DNA of 64,000 nucleotides from Promethearchaeota archaeon (GTDB lineage: Archaea > Asgardarchaeota > Lokiarchaeia > Helarchaeales > RDOG01), in the NCBI GenBank assembly GCA_011365055.1, contig RDOG01000001.1, positions 310,001 to 374,000 on the forward strand, read 5' to 3'. The first letter of the stretch is position 1. Each line of letters opens with the position of its first letter. The notes beneath the pieces are model-generated. The model was not told the DNA's origin, ran no database searches, and saw only the letters and a program-made list of their open reading frames with translations. This document shows, piece by piece, positions 18,823-27,350 of the stretch. The translations under genes and the position numbers were made by a program.

Positions 18823-19425
18823 TTAAATTAAAAGCCATCTTTTTAAATTATTACGAACTTCTTTTTCGGTATTTATAATAGTTTTTTTTCTAAAATAATG
18901 AACATATCTGTAATATATTTCTTCAATCCGATTTAACTTCGTTTTTTCACTTTGTTTTAGATCAATAATTCTATATTTTATTGGATGATATCCCATAAAA
19001 TCTGAATTTAGTCTAAAAACCATAAAACCATCTTCTTCGAGTTCTATTAAAGTATGATCAAAAACAATTGCACACGCCAGGGAATTTAAATTTTGAAATC
19101 CAAGATGGTTGATAATATCAGTTCCAGATAAAAATAGACCCAATCCAGGATGACTATGATACCATCCAACAAAAAATAATTTATTAGTCTTTTCTACAAG
19201 TAAATCATTTATAGTTGCTGCGAAAATATAATCATCCATTTTGAATTGCACGTGAATACTACTACCATGAGTTATAGGTATGGCATCTTCTATCAAAACA
19301 TGGTTTCCTTTATTATACCCCACTAATAAACCGTAGACCTCTTTCCATCCAAACTTTAATCTATTCGCATGTTCTATTACATGATGTAGCATCCTTGAAA
19401 AGGGTTTTTTCTTAATTAGAACCAT
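18823..19425 (-). CDS. JAMM/MPN+ metalloprotease (Rpn11/CSN5-like)
   Basis: The 200-residue protein has the full JAMM zinc motif: E29 in VYGLLVG, H90 and H92 in WYHSHPG, then S100 and D103 in LSGTD. The context WYHSHPGLG-LSGTDI closely resembles the deubiquitinases Rpn11 and CSN5, more than bacterial RadC or Mec+ forms. It would cleave a ubiquitin-like or SAMP-type modifier from target proteins or from its precursor. No E1, E2 or ubiquitin-like gene lies in the window. The C-terminal 60 residues are helical and basic. There is no signal peptide, so it acts in the cytosol. Confidence 0.88.
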   Translation of the reverse strand: MVLIKKKPFSRMLHHVIEHANRLKFGWKEVYGLLVGYNKGNHVLIEDAIPITHGSSIHVQFKMDDYIFAATINDLLVEKTNKLFFVGWYHSHPGLGLFLSGTDIINHLGFQNLNSLACAIVFDHTLIELEEDGFMVFRLNSDFMGYHPIKYRIIDLKQSEKTKLNRIEEIYYRYVHYFRKKTIINTEKEVRNNLKRWLLI

Positions 19426-19566
19426 TCCTTCAATATTTTTTTCTGAAATTGGAATCCACCTATATTTCTAAACAATCGGCTAAATTTAAACTTGAAAATT
19501 ATAAATCATATTTAAGTTTAACAAATTTGAAATCATTCAATTTAATTATCTAATTTGGTGCTTGAA

Positions 19567-20043
19567 ATGACTCGAGATAAAACAAAAGAAGGCCTCACAC
19601 ATTTAGGAGAAAAACAATCCAAGATAATTTCGAATTATGACCCAAATTTATTGGAAAAATTTGAAAATAGACAACTTCGAAGAGATTATTGGATCTCATT
19701 GGATTGTTTTGAATTTTCAACATTATGTCCCATTACAAATCAACCAGATTTTGGAAAAATCCTAATAAATTATGTGCCTGATAAATATTTAGTTGAATCA
19801 AAATCATTAAAATTATATTTAAGCTCATTTAGAAATCATGGAGATTTCTCAGAGGATATTGTTAATTTAATTTTGAATGATTTAGATAACCTTCTTCAGC
19901 CAAAATATATCGAAGTTCGTGGAAATTTTAATGCAAGGGGAGGAATTAGCATAAATCCGTTTGTAAATCACGGAAAAGATGAAGCTTGGAAGAAATTCGC
20001 TGAAAAACGGTTTTTAGATTATCAATTGTATAAAATTGAATAA
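19567..20043 (+). CDS. queF: 7-cyano-7-deazaguanine (preQ0) reductase QueF
   Basis: With ATG 19567 as start (GGTG six bases upstream) the protein has 158 residues, close to the unimodular QueF length. The catalytic cysteine C54 and aspartate D61 lie in STLCPITNQPDFG, and the NADPH-binding QueF motif ESKSLKLY spans E77 to Y84. QueF reduces preQ0 to preQ1 for queuosine. Archaeal QueF-like proteins that make archaeosine are reported to lack that NADPH motif, so this one looks like a true reductase. The gene ends 20 bases before the bacterial-type Tgt gene, forming a pair. Confidence 0.88.
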   Translation: MTRDKTKEGLTHLGEKQSKIISNYDPNLLEKFENRQLRRDYWISLDCFEFSTLCPITNQPDFGKILINYVPDKYLVESKSLKLYLSSFRNHGDFSEDIVNLILNDLDNLLQPKYIEVRGNFNARGGISINPFVNHGKDEAWKKFAEKRFLDYQLYKIE

Positions 20044-20062
20044 TATTTTTGAGGATTATCCC

Positions 20063-21202
20063 ATGTATGAATTCAACGTAAGTTGTATGGACAATAATGC
20101 TAGACTCGGAACAATGAAGACAAAGCATGGTACTGTAGAAACGCCTGCATTTATTAATGTAGGAACTAAAGCTACTGTACGAGGGATGATGATAAAAGAT
20201 TTGGAGGAAATTGGCACCCAAATATTAATCGTGAATGCATTTCACTTGTTTCTTAAACCAGGGGTCGAGCCAATTAAAAAGGGAGGAGGGTTACATAAGT
20301 ACATGGGCAATTGGAAGAGACCGATCATTACCGATAGTGGGGGATTTCAAGTAATGTCAAAACAGTTTTTTAAAAAGATTACAGAAGATGGAATTTATTT
20401 TAAATCGCCCTATTACTGGCCAGATCAGAGACATAAAAGTGGTATTCATTTGTTAACTCCCGAAATTGCTACACAAGTCCAACACGATTTAAATGCGGAT
20501 ATTATAATGTGTTTTGATGAATGTCCTCCCTATAGTAAAAAGAAGGGTCACGATTACATGGAACAATCCTTAGAAAGAACATTAAAGTGGGCCAAAAGAT
20601 GTAAAAATTATCATATAGAAAAAAAATCAGAACAAGCTTTATTTGGAATCATTCAAGGGGGAAGTTACTTAGATTTAAGAAAATTAAGCTTAAGAAAAAC
20701 TTTGGAAATTGATTTTCCAGGTTATGCTTTTGGGGGGTTGAGTGTTGGAGAACCTCGTGAAGTCAGAAACGAAATTCTAAAAGAATGCGTTCCTCTATTA
20801 CCAACTGATAAAATAAGATATTTAATGGGTGTGGGAACTCCAGAAGATATATTTGAAGGAGTTGAACACGGTATAGATCTTTTTGATTCAGTTTATCCAA
20901 CTAAAAATGCGAGGCATGGTAGCGCGTTCACTTCGGATGGAGAAATAACAATAGATACAGTCAATAATTTTGAATCTTTGGAAACAATAGATCCAGAATG
21001 CGATTGTTATGTCTGTAAGAATTATTCTAAATCAATAATCAGTCATTTGCATAAAGATCCTGGACAATTAATTGGAAGAAAACTAATTATTTATCATAAT
21101 TTATATTTTCTCAATAAATTAATGGTCAATATAAGAAAAGCTATTAAAAATGCGGAATATAGAGAATTTAAAGAGAATTTTTTCAAAAGATATAATAAAT
21201 AA
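20063..21202 (+). CDS. tgt: tRNA-guanine transglycosylase, bacterial type
   Basis: This 379-residue protein swaps guanine in tRNA for a deazaguanine base. It has the active-site elements TDSGGFQVMS, GGLSVGE and LFDSVYPTKNARHG, whose aspartates are general acid and nucleophile, and a zinc site starting CDCYVC followed by a histidine. The length and the MGVGTPEDI...GVEHGIDLFD region match bacterial and eukaryotic Tgt, not archaeal TgtA, which carries extra C-terminal domains. ATG 20063 is preferred because GAGGA lies seven bases upstream. A TTG start at 20036 would overlap queF. Confidence 0.9.
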   Translation: MYEFNVSCMDNNARLGTMKTKHGTVETPAFINVGTKATVRGMMIKDLEEIGTQILIVNAFHLFLKPGVEPIKKGGGLHKYMGNWKRPIITDSGGFQVMSKQFFKKITEDGIYFKSPYYWPDQRHKSGIHLLTPEIATQVQHDLNADIIMCFDECPPYSKKKGHDYMEQSLERTLKWAKRCKNYHIEKKSEQALFGIIQGGSYLDLRKLSLRKTLEIDFPGYAFGGLSVGEPREVRNEILKECVPLLPTDKIRYLMGVGTPEDIFEGVEHGIDLFDSVYPTKNARHGSAFTSDGEITIDTVNNFESLETIDPECDCYVCKNYSKSIISHLHKDPGQLIGRKLIIYHNLYFLNKLMVNIRKAIKNAEYREFKENFFKRYNK

Positions 21203-21279
21203 TATTAACAGAGATAAGACAAAAGTAATTCTTTTAAATGAATTTTGTTATTTTTTTTTCATACAAAATGGTGATAATT

Positions 21280-21741
21280 ATGGGAAAATATGAGATTAGA
21301 ACTTGGGATTCCCTCACTGTAGGAGAAAAAGCATCTTTAACGAAAACCATCTCTGAAGAAGACGATAAAATATTTGCAGATATTAGTGGAGATTTTAATC
21401 CAGCACATACCGATGAAGATTATGCAAAAACTACACAATTTAAGACAAGAATAGTACATGGAGCACTAACAAACTCATTAATTTCAGCAGTTGTTGGAAT
21501 GAAATTGCCAGGTGTTGGATGCATTTATGCAAATCAAGATTCGAGATTTACAGCTCCTGTCCATTTCGGAAGTAAATTAACTGCATGGGCTGAAGTTGCT
21601 GAAAAATACACTAAAAAAGATGGTAAACTAAAATTCGTTAAGATTAAAGCTTGGGTTGCAATAGATGATGATCCAGTTGACCCAAGTCAAAATGGAAAAA
21701 ATGCTGTTGAGGGCATGGCAACAATAATGATGTTAAAATAA
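21280..21741 (+). CDS. MaoC-like enoyl-CoA hydratase/dehydratase (hot-dog fold)
   Basis: ATG 21280 follows a GGTGAT ribosome binding site, giving 153 residues, the length of (R)-specific enoyl-CoA hydratases. The hydratase signature is clear: FADISGDFNPAHTDEDYA with the catalytic aspartate and histidine, followed by RIVHGALTNSLISAVVG. These enzymes hydrate 2-enoyl-CoA. The upstream in-frame codons encode a hydrophobic stretch unlike the family, so they were left out. In the same genome region the acyl-CoA dehydrogenase and the CoA-transferases would supply substrates, but they are not in one operon. Confidence 0.9.
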   Translation: MGKYEIRTWDSLTVGEKASLTKTISEEDDKIFADISGDFNPAHTDEDYAKTTQFKTRIVHGALTNSLISAVVGMKLPGVGCIYANQDSRFTAPVHFGSKLTAWAEVAEKYTKKDGKLKFVKIKAWVAIDDDPVDPSQNGKNAVEGMATIMMLK

Positions 21742-21776
21742 ATTTAACCATCTATTTTTTTATTTTTTATTGAAAG

Positions 21777-22010
21777 TTATCTTCTCCATTGTTTATATGC
21801 TAACCGAATATCTGAGTCATTTACAGTTTTTCTATGTGCGTGTAATGATAACTCTCTCGCCATATTGGCGATTTCTATTGCAATTTCTTCCAGAATAACA
21901 CCTAATTCTCTGGCAGCTTTTTCTGAAACTCTTTCTGCCTTTGCTTCTCGAATTAATCGATCTAAAGGAGCAATAGGAATAATTTTATTATCTCTTTTAT
22001 CTTTGCCCAT
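21777..22010 (-). CDS. Archaeal histone
   Basis: The 77-residue protein is a single histone fold: IAPLDRLIREAKAERVSEKAARELG, a long central helix, and ending with the RKTVNDSDIRLAYK helix. Its basic ends and the arginine contacts to DNA are intact. It wraps DNA as dimers or longer filaments and shapes the chromosome. The ribosome binding site is GGTGG at seven bases from the ATG. Together with Alba (59366-59650), it gives this chromosome two nucleoid proteins. Confidence 0.97.
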   Translation of the reverse strand: MGKDKRDNKIIPIAPLDRLIREAKAERVSEKAARELGVILEEIAIEIANMARELSLHAHRKTVNDSDIRLAYKQWRR

Positions 22011-22210
22011 TTTTTATCCACCTTATCCTTATTAAAATTCAAAAAAATTTCTTTAGTATACCCCTATAATTTGTTAATAAAGATCTAATTATATATAAGA
22101 TTTACCTCTTTCAAAAATATTAACTGATTTTTAGAAATAAATATTTAAGATAAAGAAATATATTTATTGTCGAGGTGAAATAATTTAAAATTTCAATAGA
22201 GGTTTAGTTA

Positions 22211-23056
22211 ATGGCAGATGACGAAAAAAAATCCAAACTCAATGCAGCTAAGGATATACCACCAGAAGTATTAGAACAACTCCCTGATTCAGTTAAACAA
22301 GAGCTAGGGATAGAGACGGATTCCAAAGAAAAGGAAGAAATATTTTCTTCTGAGGAAGCAAAAAATATAACAGAAGGAATGAATAGGATGAGCACGGCTT
22401 TCGAAAAAATTGGATTGACATTAATTGGTCGTATGGGAGAATTCGCAACAACTCTTGAACGAGTAATGATGATCGTTGCTAGAATTGAGAAAGTCGAAAA
22501 TTTAGTTGCTGAAATGAAATATTTTATGAAAGGACTTCAAAAAACTCTAGATAATTTACAGAGATCTGTTGATAATGTGACTGCCATGGATTTTACATCA
22601 GAATTAAAGGAATTAAAAACATTATTATCGGGCGCCCCAATCCCAACTGTAACACCTTCTACAACAAATCCTATTGAAAAAGTACAAGAAGTCCCTCTTG
22701 AGCCTGTGATTCATATCGAAACTCCACAAATAAACTTAACACCTACAAATACTTCTGATAAAGTAACGCCATTAGACGATTTAATTGCAAATTCTCAAGG
22801 AAACGGTGTTCATTTAGCTAAAAAAGCAATAGAAGTTCTCGAAAAATATCTGGAACCTGGTTTAAAATCTAATGAAATTGCAGATGAACTTGAAAAATGT
22901 AAAACTTTCATTTCAGAGAAATATAAATGGATTCCAGCTTTATATGAAATAGGAAAAGTTGCAAGACAATACAAAACAAAAAAAGATACACCGATTACTC
23001 CAAAAGACATAATTGCGTTAAAACAAGAAATGAATGTTTGGTCTCAGAAATTATGA
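22211..23056 (+). CDS. Hypothetical protein with a central coiled coil
   Basis: The 281-residue protein starts with a charged N-terminus (MADDEKKSK), then a helical coiled coil (residues about 55-145), a proline- and threonine-rich linker (about 150-190), and a compact helical C-terminal domain. GAGGT lies seven bases before the ATG, and a TATA-like AAATATTTAAGA lies about 65 bases upstream. No family was recognised. It is divergent from the histone gene and converges with the coiled-coil gene at 23071-24042, 14 bases apart. Confidence 0.7.
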   Translation: MADDEKKSKLNAAKDIPPEVLEQLPDSVKQELGIETDSKEKEEIFSSEEAKNITEGMNRMSTAFEKIGLTLIGRMGEFATTLERVMMIVARIEKVENLVAEMKYFMKGLQKTLDNLQRSVDNVTAMDFTSELKELKTLLSGAPIPTVTPSTTNPIEKVQEVPLEPVIHIETPQINLTPTNTSDKVTPLDDLIANSQGNGVHLAKKAIEVLEKYLEPGLKSNEIADELEKCKTFISEKYKWIPALYEIGKVARQYKTKKDTPITPKDIIALKQEMNVWSQKL

Positions 23057-23070
23057 AAATATAGAATCTT

Positions 23071-24042
23071 TCATTCAAGTTTTATAGAATAAATCGAAAT
23101 CTCTTCTTTTTGAGACTTTATTAATTTTTCAATTAATTCTTTATTTTTAATTTTTACTTGATTGATTTCTTCTTTTAGAATATTTAATTCTTTTAATTCT
23201 AGCTTTAATGCATCTAATTCTTCGTTAGATTTTATGAATTTCTCATTTAGCGAACTTTTTTCTTCTTCAAGCAATTTTAATTTTTTCGCCATTCCTTCTT
23301 TTGTTTTATTTAATTCTTCATTATTCTTTTGAAGGGCTTCCATTTTGTCTGGGTCTGCAGTCAATTCAAGTTCAGCTATCCTTTTTTCAAGTATTTTCAT
23401 TAATGCCTTTTCATGAACCATTTTTTCTTGCTGTTCTTTTACATTTTCTTCTAACTTTTCTTTTTCTTTATTAAATTTATCTAATTCTTCATCAAGTTGA
23501 TTCTGATATTCAATTTTAGCGTCTTTAAATTTTTCTTCCAAATTCTTTATTGATTTATCCTTTTCATGTATTAATGTTTCTAATTCTAACTTTAATTCTG
23601 TTTTTTCTTCTTCCAAATTCGCTAATTCTCGTTCTTTATCAAATAAATTATTTTTAGTTTCATTTAAAATTTGAGTCAATTCTTTAATTTGTTCTAAATT
23701 TGATTTTTCAATTGATTCTTGCTCTTTATAGACTGTTTTTTTCTTGACGTTATCTAATCTTAATTCATGTTTTAAAGAAGAAATGACTTTGCTTTTTTCT
23801 ATTAACTGGTTTTTAAGATCTAATATTCTAGATTTCGAATCTTTTTTTACTTTTAAAATCATTTCATTGTTAATTCTTAAATTTTCTTCAATAATTCCCT
23901 TTTCTTTTGTTAGATTCTCTATTATTTCTTCCAATTCTTTGTTTGATCTTTTCTTTTTCTTAGTTTTATCCTTTAATTCTTCTTCGTTTTTTATTTCTTC
24001 TTCAGAACTTTCATCAATTTTTTTTATTTGAAAAAATTCCAT
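23071..24042 (-). CDS. Long coiled-coil protein
   Basis: Almost all 323 residues form lysine- and glutamate-rich coiled coil with leucine repeats; no enzymatic or membrane motif is visible. Such proteins may act as scaffolds, but coiled-coil composition alone does not establish homology. A 35-base gap separates its start from the end of the zinc-ribbon protein gene upstream on the same strand, so co-expression is likely. Confidence 0.7.
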   Translation of the reverse strand: MEFFQIKKIDESSEEEIKNEEELKDKTKKKKRSNKELEEIIENLTKEKGIIEENLRINNEMILKVKKDSKSRILDLKNQLIEKSKVISSLKHELRLDNVKKKTVYKEQESIEKSNLEQIKELTQILNETKNNLFDKERELANLEEEKTELKLELETLIHEKDKSIKNLEEKFKDAKIEYQNQLDEELDKFNKEKEKLEENVKEQQEKMVHEKALMKILEKRIAELELTADPDKMEALQKNNEELNKTKEGMAKKLKLLEEEKSSLNEKFIKSNEELDALKLELKELNILKEEINQVKIKNKELIEKLIKSQKEEISIYSIKLE

Positions 24043-24077
24043 TGAAATTCACTATCTAGTAGAAATAAGTGTAAAAT

Positions 24078-24806
24078 TCAGTCATCTAAGAGAAAACCAC
24101 AGCTTTGACAAATCTCTTGATCAATATCAATTTCTGCCCCGCATTGTGGACAAGTCAATCCTAATATTGATAAACTATCTCCAAGTCCAGAAGTTGGTTT
24201 AGGAATAGCTGGCGGAGTAGGTGAAGTCGTTGGTACTATCGAGGGAGAGGGTGTTGATGATTGTGCAGTTGATGGTGATTGAGTCGAACTATGATATTGA
24301 GATTCAATAGCCCCCAAATCGAAAGTGATTTCTAGTTTATCATTCGACACATCTTTTTTAGCAGAAGTATCTGCAGAAGAATAAGTAGACCAAAAACTAT
24401 CAGCAGGACGTGAGTCAGATTTTTTTTTCTTAATCATTTCTTCCAATTTGTCAGTAGAACCAATCAATTTAACTTTTGTATCAATCCCATCCTTTTCTTT
24501 ATTTACTTCCAAACTATCTTTATAATCTTGAATTCTTTTTAACAAATCGGGCATTTTGCTACCTAAATCAAAAAAATCTATTTCGCTCATAATTTTTTTT
24601 CCAAATTTTCTCCCCAAGGAATTCTTTATATTATCTGTGATTTCAGCATCTGTCGTCTTTTTTAATTTATTAACCATTATTATTTTATTTTCCTTTCTGT
24701 CTATTATTCGAATAGCCCACTTACTTTTAATTTCGGCAATTTGAAAAGTGAAGTCGGTACCTGCAATCTTTATTTCGTCAGAAAGAAACTGAATATCAGA
24801 TCCCAT
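24078..24806 (-). CDS. Protein with a novel N-terminal domain and a C-terminal zinc ribbon
   Basis: The 242-residue protein has a folded N-terminal domain (about 1-95) of alternating strands and helices, a serine-, threonine- and proline-rich linker (about 150-205), and a C-terminal zinc ribbon with CPQC and CQSC. The linker would place the ribbon at a distance from the first domain. There is no membrane segment. The N-terminal domain was not recognised. The gene is next upstream of the coiled-coil gene and probably in its operon. Confidence 0.7.
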   Translation of the reverse strand: MGSDIQFLSDEIKIAGTDFTFQIAEIKSKWAIRIIDRKENKIIMVNKLKKTTDAEITDNIKNSLGRKFGKKIMSEIDFFDLGSKMPDLLKRIQDYKDSLEVNKEKDGIDTKVKLIGSTDKLEEMIKKKKSDSRPADSFWSTYSSADTSAKKDVSNDKLEITFDLGAIESQYHSSTQSPSTAQSSTPSPSIVPTTSPTPPAIPKPTSGLGDSLSILGLTCPQCGAEIDIDQEICQSCGFLLDD

Positions 24807-24978
24807 TTAATCAAAACTTCCAAAATTAACATAATTACAAATAATTGATATTAAATTAAACTATATCATTTTATTTATGATTAAAACAATTAATAAGTTT
24901 TATTTAAATTAGACTTTAACCTATTGAAACTAACTTTTTATTTAAATTTAAAAAAAAAGTGTTATAATGAGATTTAAT

Positions 24979-26121
24979 TTATAATTTAGAAACATCTAAC
25001 TTTTTTTTACAAGATGGACAGGTTTTTCTCATTGAAATCCAAGAAATAAACTCATCTTTATGAGAACTAATTCCACATTCTGGGCATTTATAAATTTCAT
25101 CAGGGTTATCTAAGATATCACCACAAACGATGCATTTCTTAATTTTCGCACCGCATTTGTCACATTTATCGAGGTTGATGTAATCCAAAATGTTATTACA
25201 TTTAATACAATTATATGATCGATGAGGAAGCTCAACTTTTCTTATTGGTATTTGATACTTTATTATTAGGTGAGATTTGAATTTTTTATTCAATTTAGTA
25301 TGATAGGCTCGATTAAAAATAGCTGTGATAGTTAAGTACATCGAAAATACTGCTAAAACTAAACAAAGTATAAAGATTAACCAAGCGGGCGTTATCGTTG
25401 AAGTATCAATAATAATAATTGCTACTAATAGTATATCTATTGCAGCAAATAATTTCAGGGAGTCGTCCATCCACCCACCAACGTTCCGCACTGTTCTATT
25501 ATGTTTATCGTGAAAGTAGAGATTTATTTCTTTAGTAAGGAGCGGGGAAATATAAAGGAAAATGATAATTAGAGGTAACAGACCCAGTATTGAAAACATT
25601 ACAATATATGAAGCATCCCAAAATAAGTCTAATAAATCGGGAATAGTTAAAAAATTTTCAATAATCAATATGGCGAGTCCTAAAATCAAGATACTACCAT
25701 ATGCAGATCTATTAACTGAAGCTTTAAAACCTACATCTTCTTTGGCAGTAAAATATTCAAAAAAATATAAATCATTATCATTATGCCATTTTCTGTGAGC
25801 AAGAAAATTAAATTCCAAAATTTTAATATTTCTGCTAATAATGGTAAGAACTCCAAATCCGATTATATAAAATACTATATAAGCAACTACACCAATAATA
25901 GCCATTACTAAGATACTTGGAAGGCTAAAAAGATTTTTTTCTAATTCTAATATTTGGAGAACCCCTATATCAATCAAAAATGCATCCAATGCAAAGATAC
26001 CAATAATTGAAATTGCGAGCAAGACTGCGCTTAGAATAACTAAACCCATGTACGTTAATGCTGAGCTTCGATGTTCATACTCATTTTCATCGTTAATAGA
26101 ATGTAATTCATTTTCGTCCAA
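24979..26121 (-). CDS. Membrane protein with a zinc ribbon and a RING-like finger
   Basis: The 380-residue protein has about six transmembrane helices in residues 20-285. A cytosolic C-terminus follows with a zinc ribbon (C305, C308, C320, C323) and then a RING-like finger: C330, C333, C346, C349, H354 and C368, C371, with an SWI segment before the last pair. In a full RING the residue after HKD is normally cysteine; here it is glutamate, so one zinc ligand may be missing. TTG start with GAGGTG eight bases upstream. Membrane RING proteins are usually ubiquitin ligases in eukaryotes. Whether this one is a ligase is unknown. Confidence 0.75.
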   Translation of the reverse strand: MDENELHSINDENEYEHRSSALTYMGLVILSAVLLAISIIGIFALDAFLIDIGVLQILELEKNLFSLPSILVMAIIGVVAYIVFYIIGFGVLTIISRNIKILEFNFLAHRKWHNDNDLYFFEYFTAKEDVGFKASVNRSAYGSILILGLAILIIENFLTIPDLLDLFWDASYIVMFSILGLLPLIIIFLYISPLLTKEINLYFHDKHNRTVRNVGGWMDDSLKLFAAIDILLVAIIIIDTSTITPAWLIFILCLVLAVFSMYLTITAIFNRAYHTKLNKKFKSHLIIKYQIPIRKVELPHRSYNCIKCNNILDYINLDKCDKCGAKIKKCIVCGDILDNPDEIYKCPECGISSHKDEFISWISMRKTCPSCKKKLDVSKL

Positions 26122-26252
26122 TACTTCTACACCTCAAAAATTAATTCAATTTTTTAATTATAATATTAATTTTCCTTTTAAACATAAACTTAAATCTTAT
26201 TAGGTGATTTTTAATTTAAAATATATTGATTTTGGTATCAGAGGCTTTGATT

Positions 26253-27350
26253 ATGGACAAAAATATTTGCGCTTGGGATTTAGAAGGTCCAATAAGTTGG
26301 GTAGATTTTGCAGCTGCTTTATTTCCATTAATGGAAATAAAATTAAAGGGAAAAAAACATTTAGATAAATTTTTTGAAATGATTAGTAATTATGATGATT
26401 TTTTAGTAGACTATCCTAAAGAAGCTAAAAAAGCAGGAGTCTCAAATTATCAGCCAGGCGATACATTAAGATTATTGGCACCATTCTATGTTTATTTCTT
26501 TACAAATGAAGAATTAAAACAGATATCACAATCTAATCCGGGATTAATTCCTGGAATTGATTTCACAATGAATTATCTTAAGGAAAAATGGGAAATATTC
26601 GTTATATCAACAAGTTATACACAACATGCGCATAATATAGCAAATTTATTGAATATTAAATTAGATAATATTTACTGCACGACCTTAAATTTAGATAAAT
26701 TAAAAGCAGAACTCTATGATTTTGACAAATATTCAAAGATTTTATTAGATGAAATCTTTCAGAAATATCTTAAAAAAAATCTTGCTCTTATGGACGTTAT
26801 TGATGACTTGAATACCTTTTTTTGGAAGGATGAAGAATCATCTTACGTGAAGGTTATGAATCAAGTCATTGTGAGGGGAGGAAAAAGAAAAGAAGAAGCA
26901 GTTATAAAAATATCAGAAAATACGGGAGTCCCAATTAAAGACATCATAGTTATAGGCGATAGCATAACGGATAAAAATATGCTTGCTTGCGTAACTAATG
27001 AAAAAGGAATCGCAGTATCTTTTAATGGAAATCTCCATTCCCTTCCGCATGCATCTATAGCATGTACAACACCCAATTCAGTCGGTATATTGCCTATTTT
27101 TCAACATCAAGAGAATATTTGGTCATTTTTAGAAGAATGGCAAAAAGCGTATAAATTATTTAAAGAAAAACCTAAAATCATTCCTAATGGAATGATTGAT
27201 AAAAAAATTAAGGATTATTTCATTAGACAAAATTTTACACCTAGATTAGATGATTTGAGAAGTATTCATGATAAAGGGTTAAAAGAAATCTTAACCCTTC
27301 AGGTTAAAATGCGGAAACAACTTCGAGGTTGGATGGGAAATTTAGGATGA
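26253..27350 (+). CDS. HAD-superfamily hydrolase
   Basis: The protein shows a HAD-like layout: DLEGPISWVDF near the N-terminus in place of the usual DxDxT motif, IFVISTSY as motif II, and the acidic motif IVIGDSITDKNM typical of motif IV. The first motif has D, then E, so the phosphoryl-transfer aspartates may be altered. Its 365 residues include a large cap domain. ATG 26253 is chosen after an AGAGG element. Its stop overlaps the PfkB kinase start by four bases, so the two are translationally coupled. The substrate is unknown. Confidence 0.78.
   Translation: MDKNICAWDLEGPISWVDFAAALFPLMEIKLKGKKHLDKFFEMISNYDDFLVDYPKEAKKAGVSNYQPGDTLRLLAPFYVYFFTNEELKQISQSNPGLIPGIDFTMNYLKEKWEIFVISTSYTQHAHNIANLLNIKLDNIYCTTLNLDKLKAELYDFDKYSKILLDEIFQKYLKKNLALMDVIDDLNTFFWKDEESSYVKVMNQVIVRGGKRKEEAVIKISENTGVPIKDIIVIGDSITDKNMLACVTNEKGIAVSFNGNLHSLPHASIACTTPNSVGILPIFQHQENIWSFLEEWQKAYKLFKEKPKIIPNGMIDKKIKDYFIRQNFTPRLDDLRSIHDKGLKEILTLQVKMRKQLRGWMGNLG

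Noticed and set aside
22204..22395. Open frame antisense to the coiled-coil gene start
   Set aside because: It has a serine-rich low-complexity product and lies opposite a well-supported gene.
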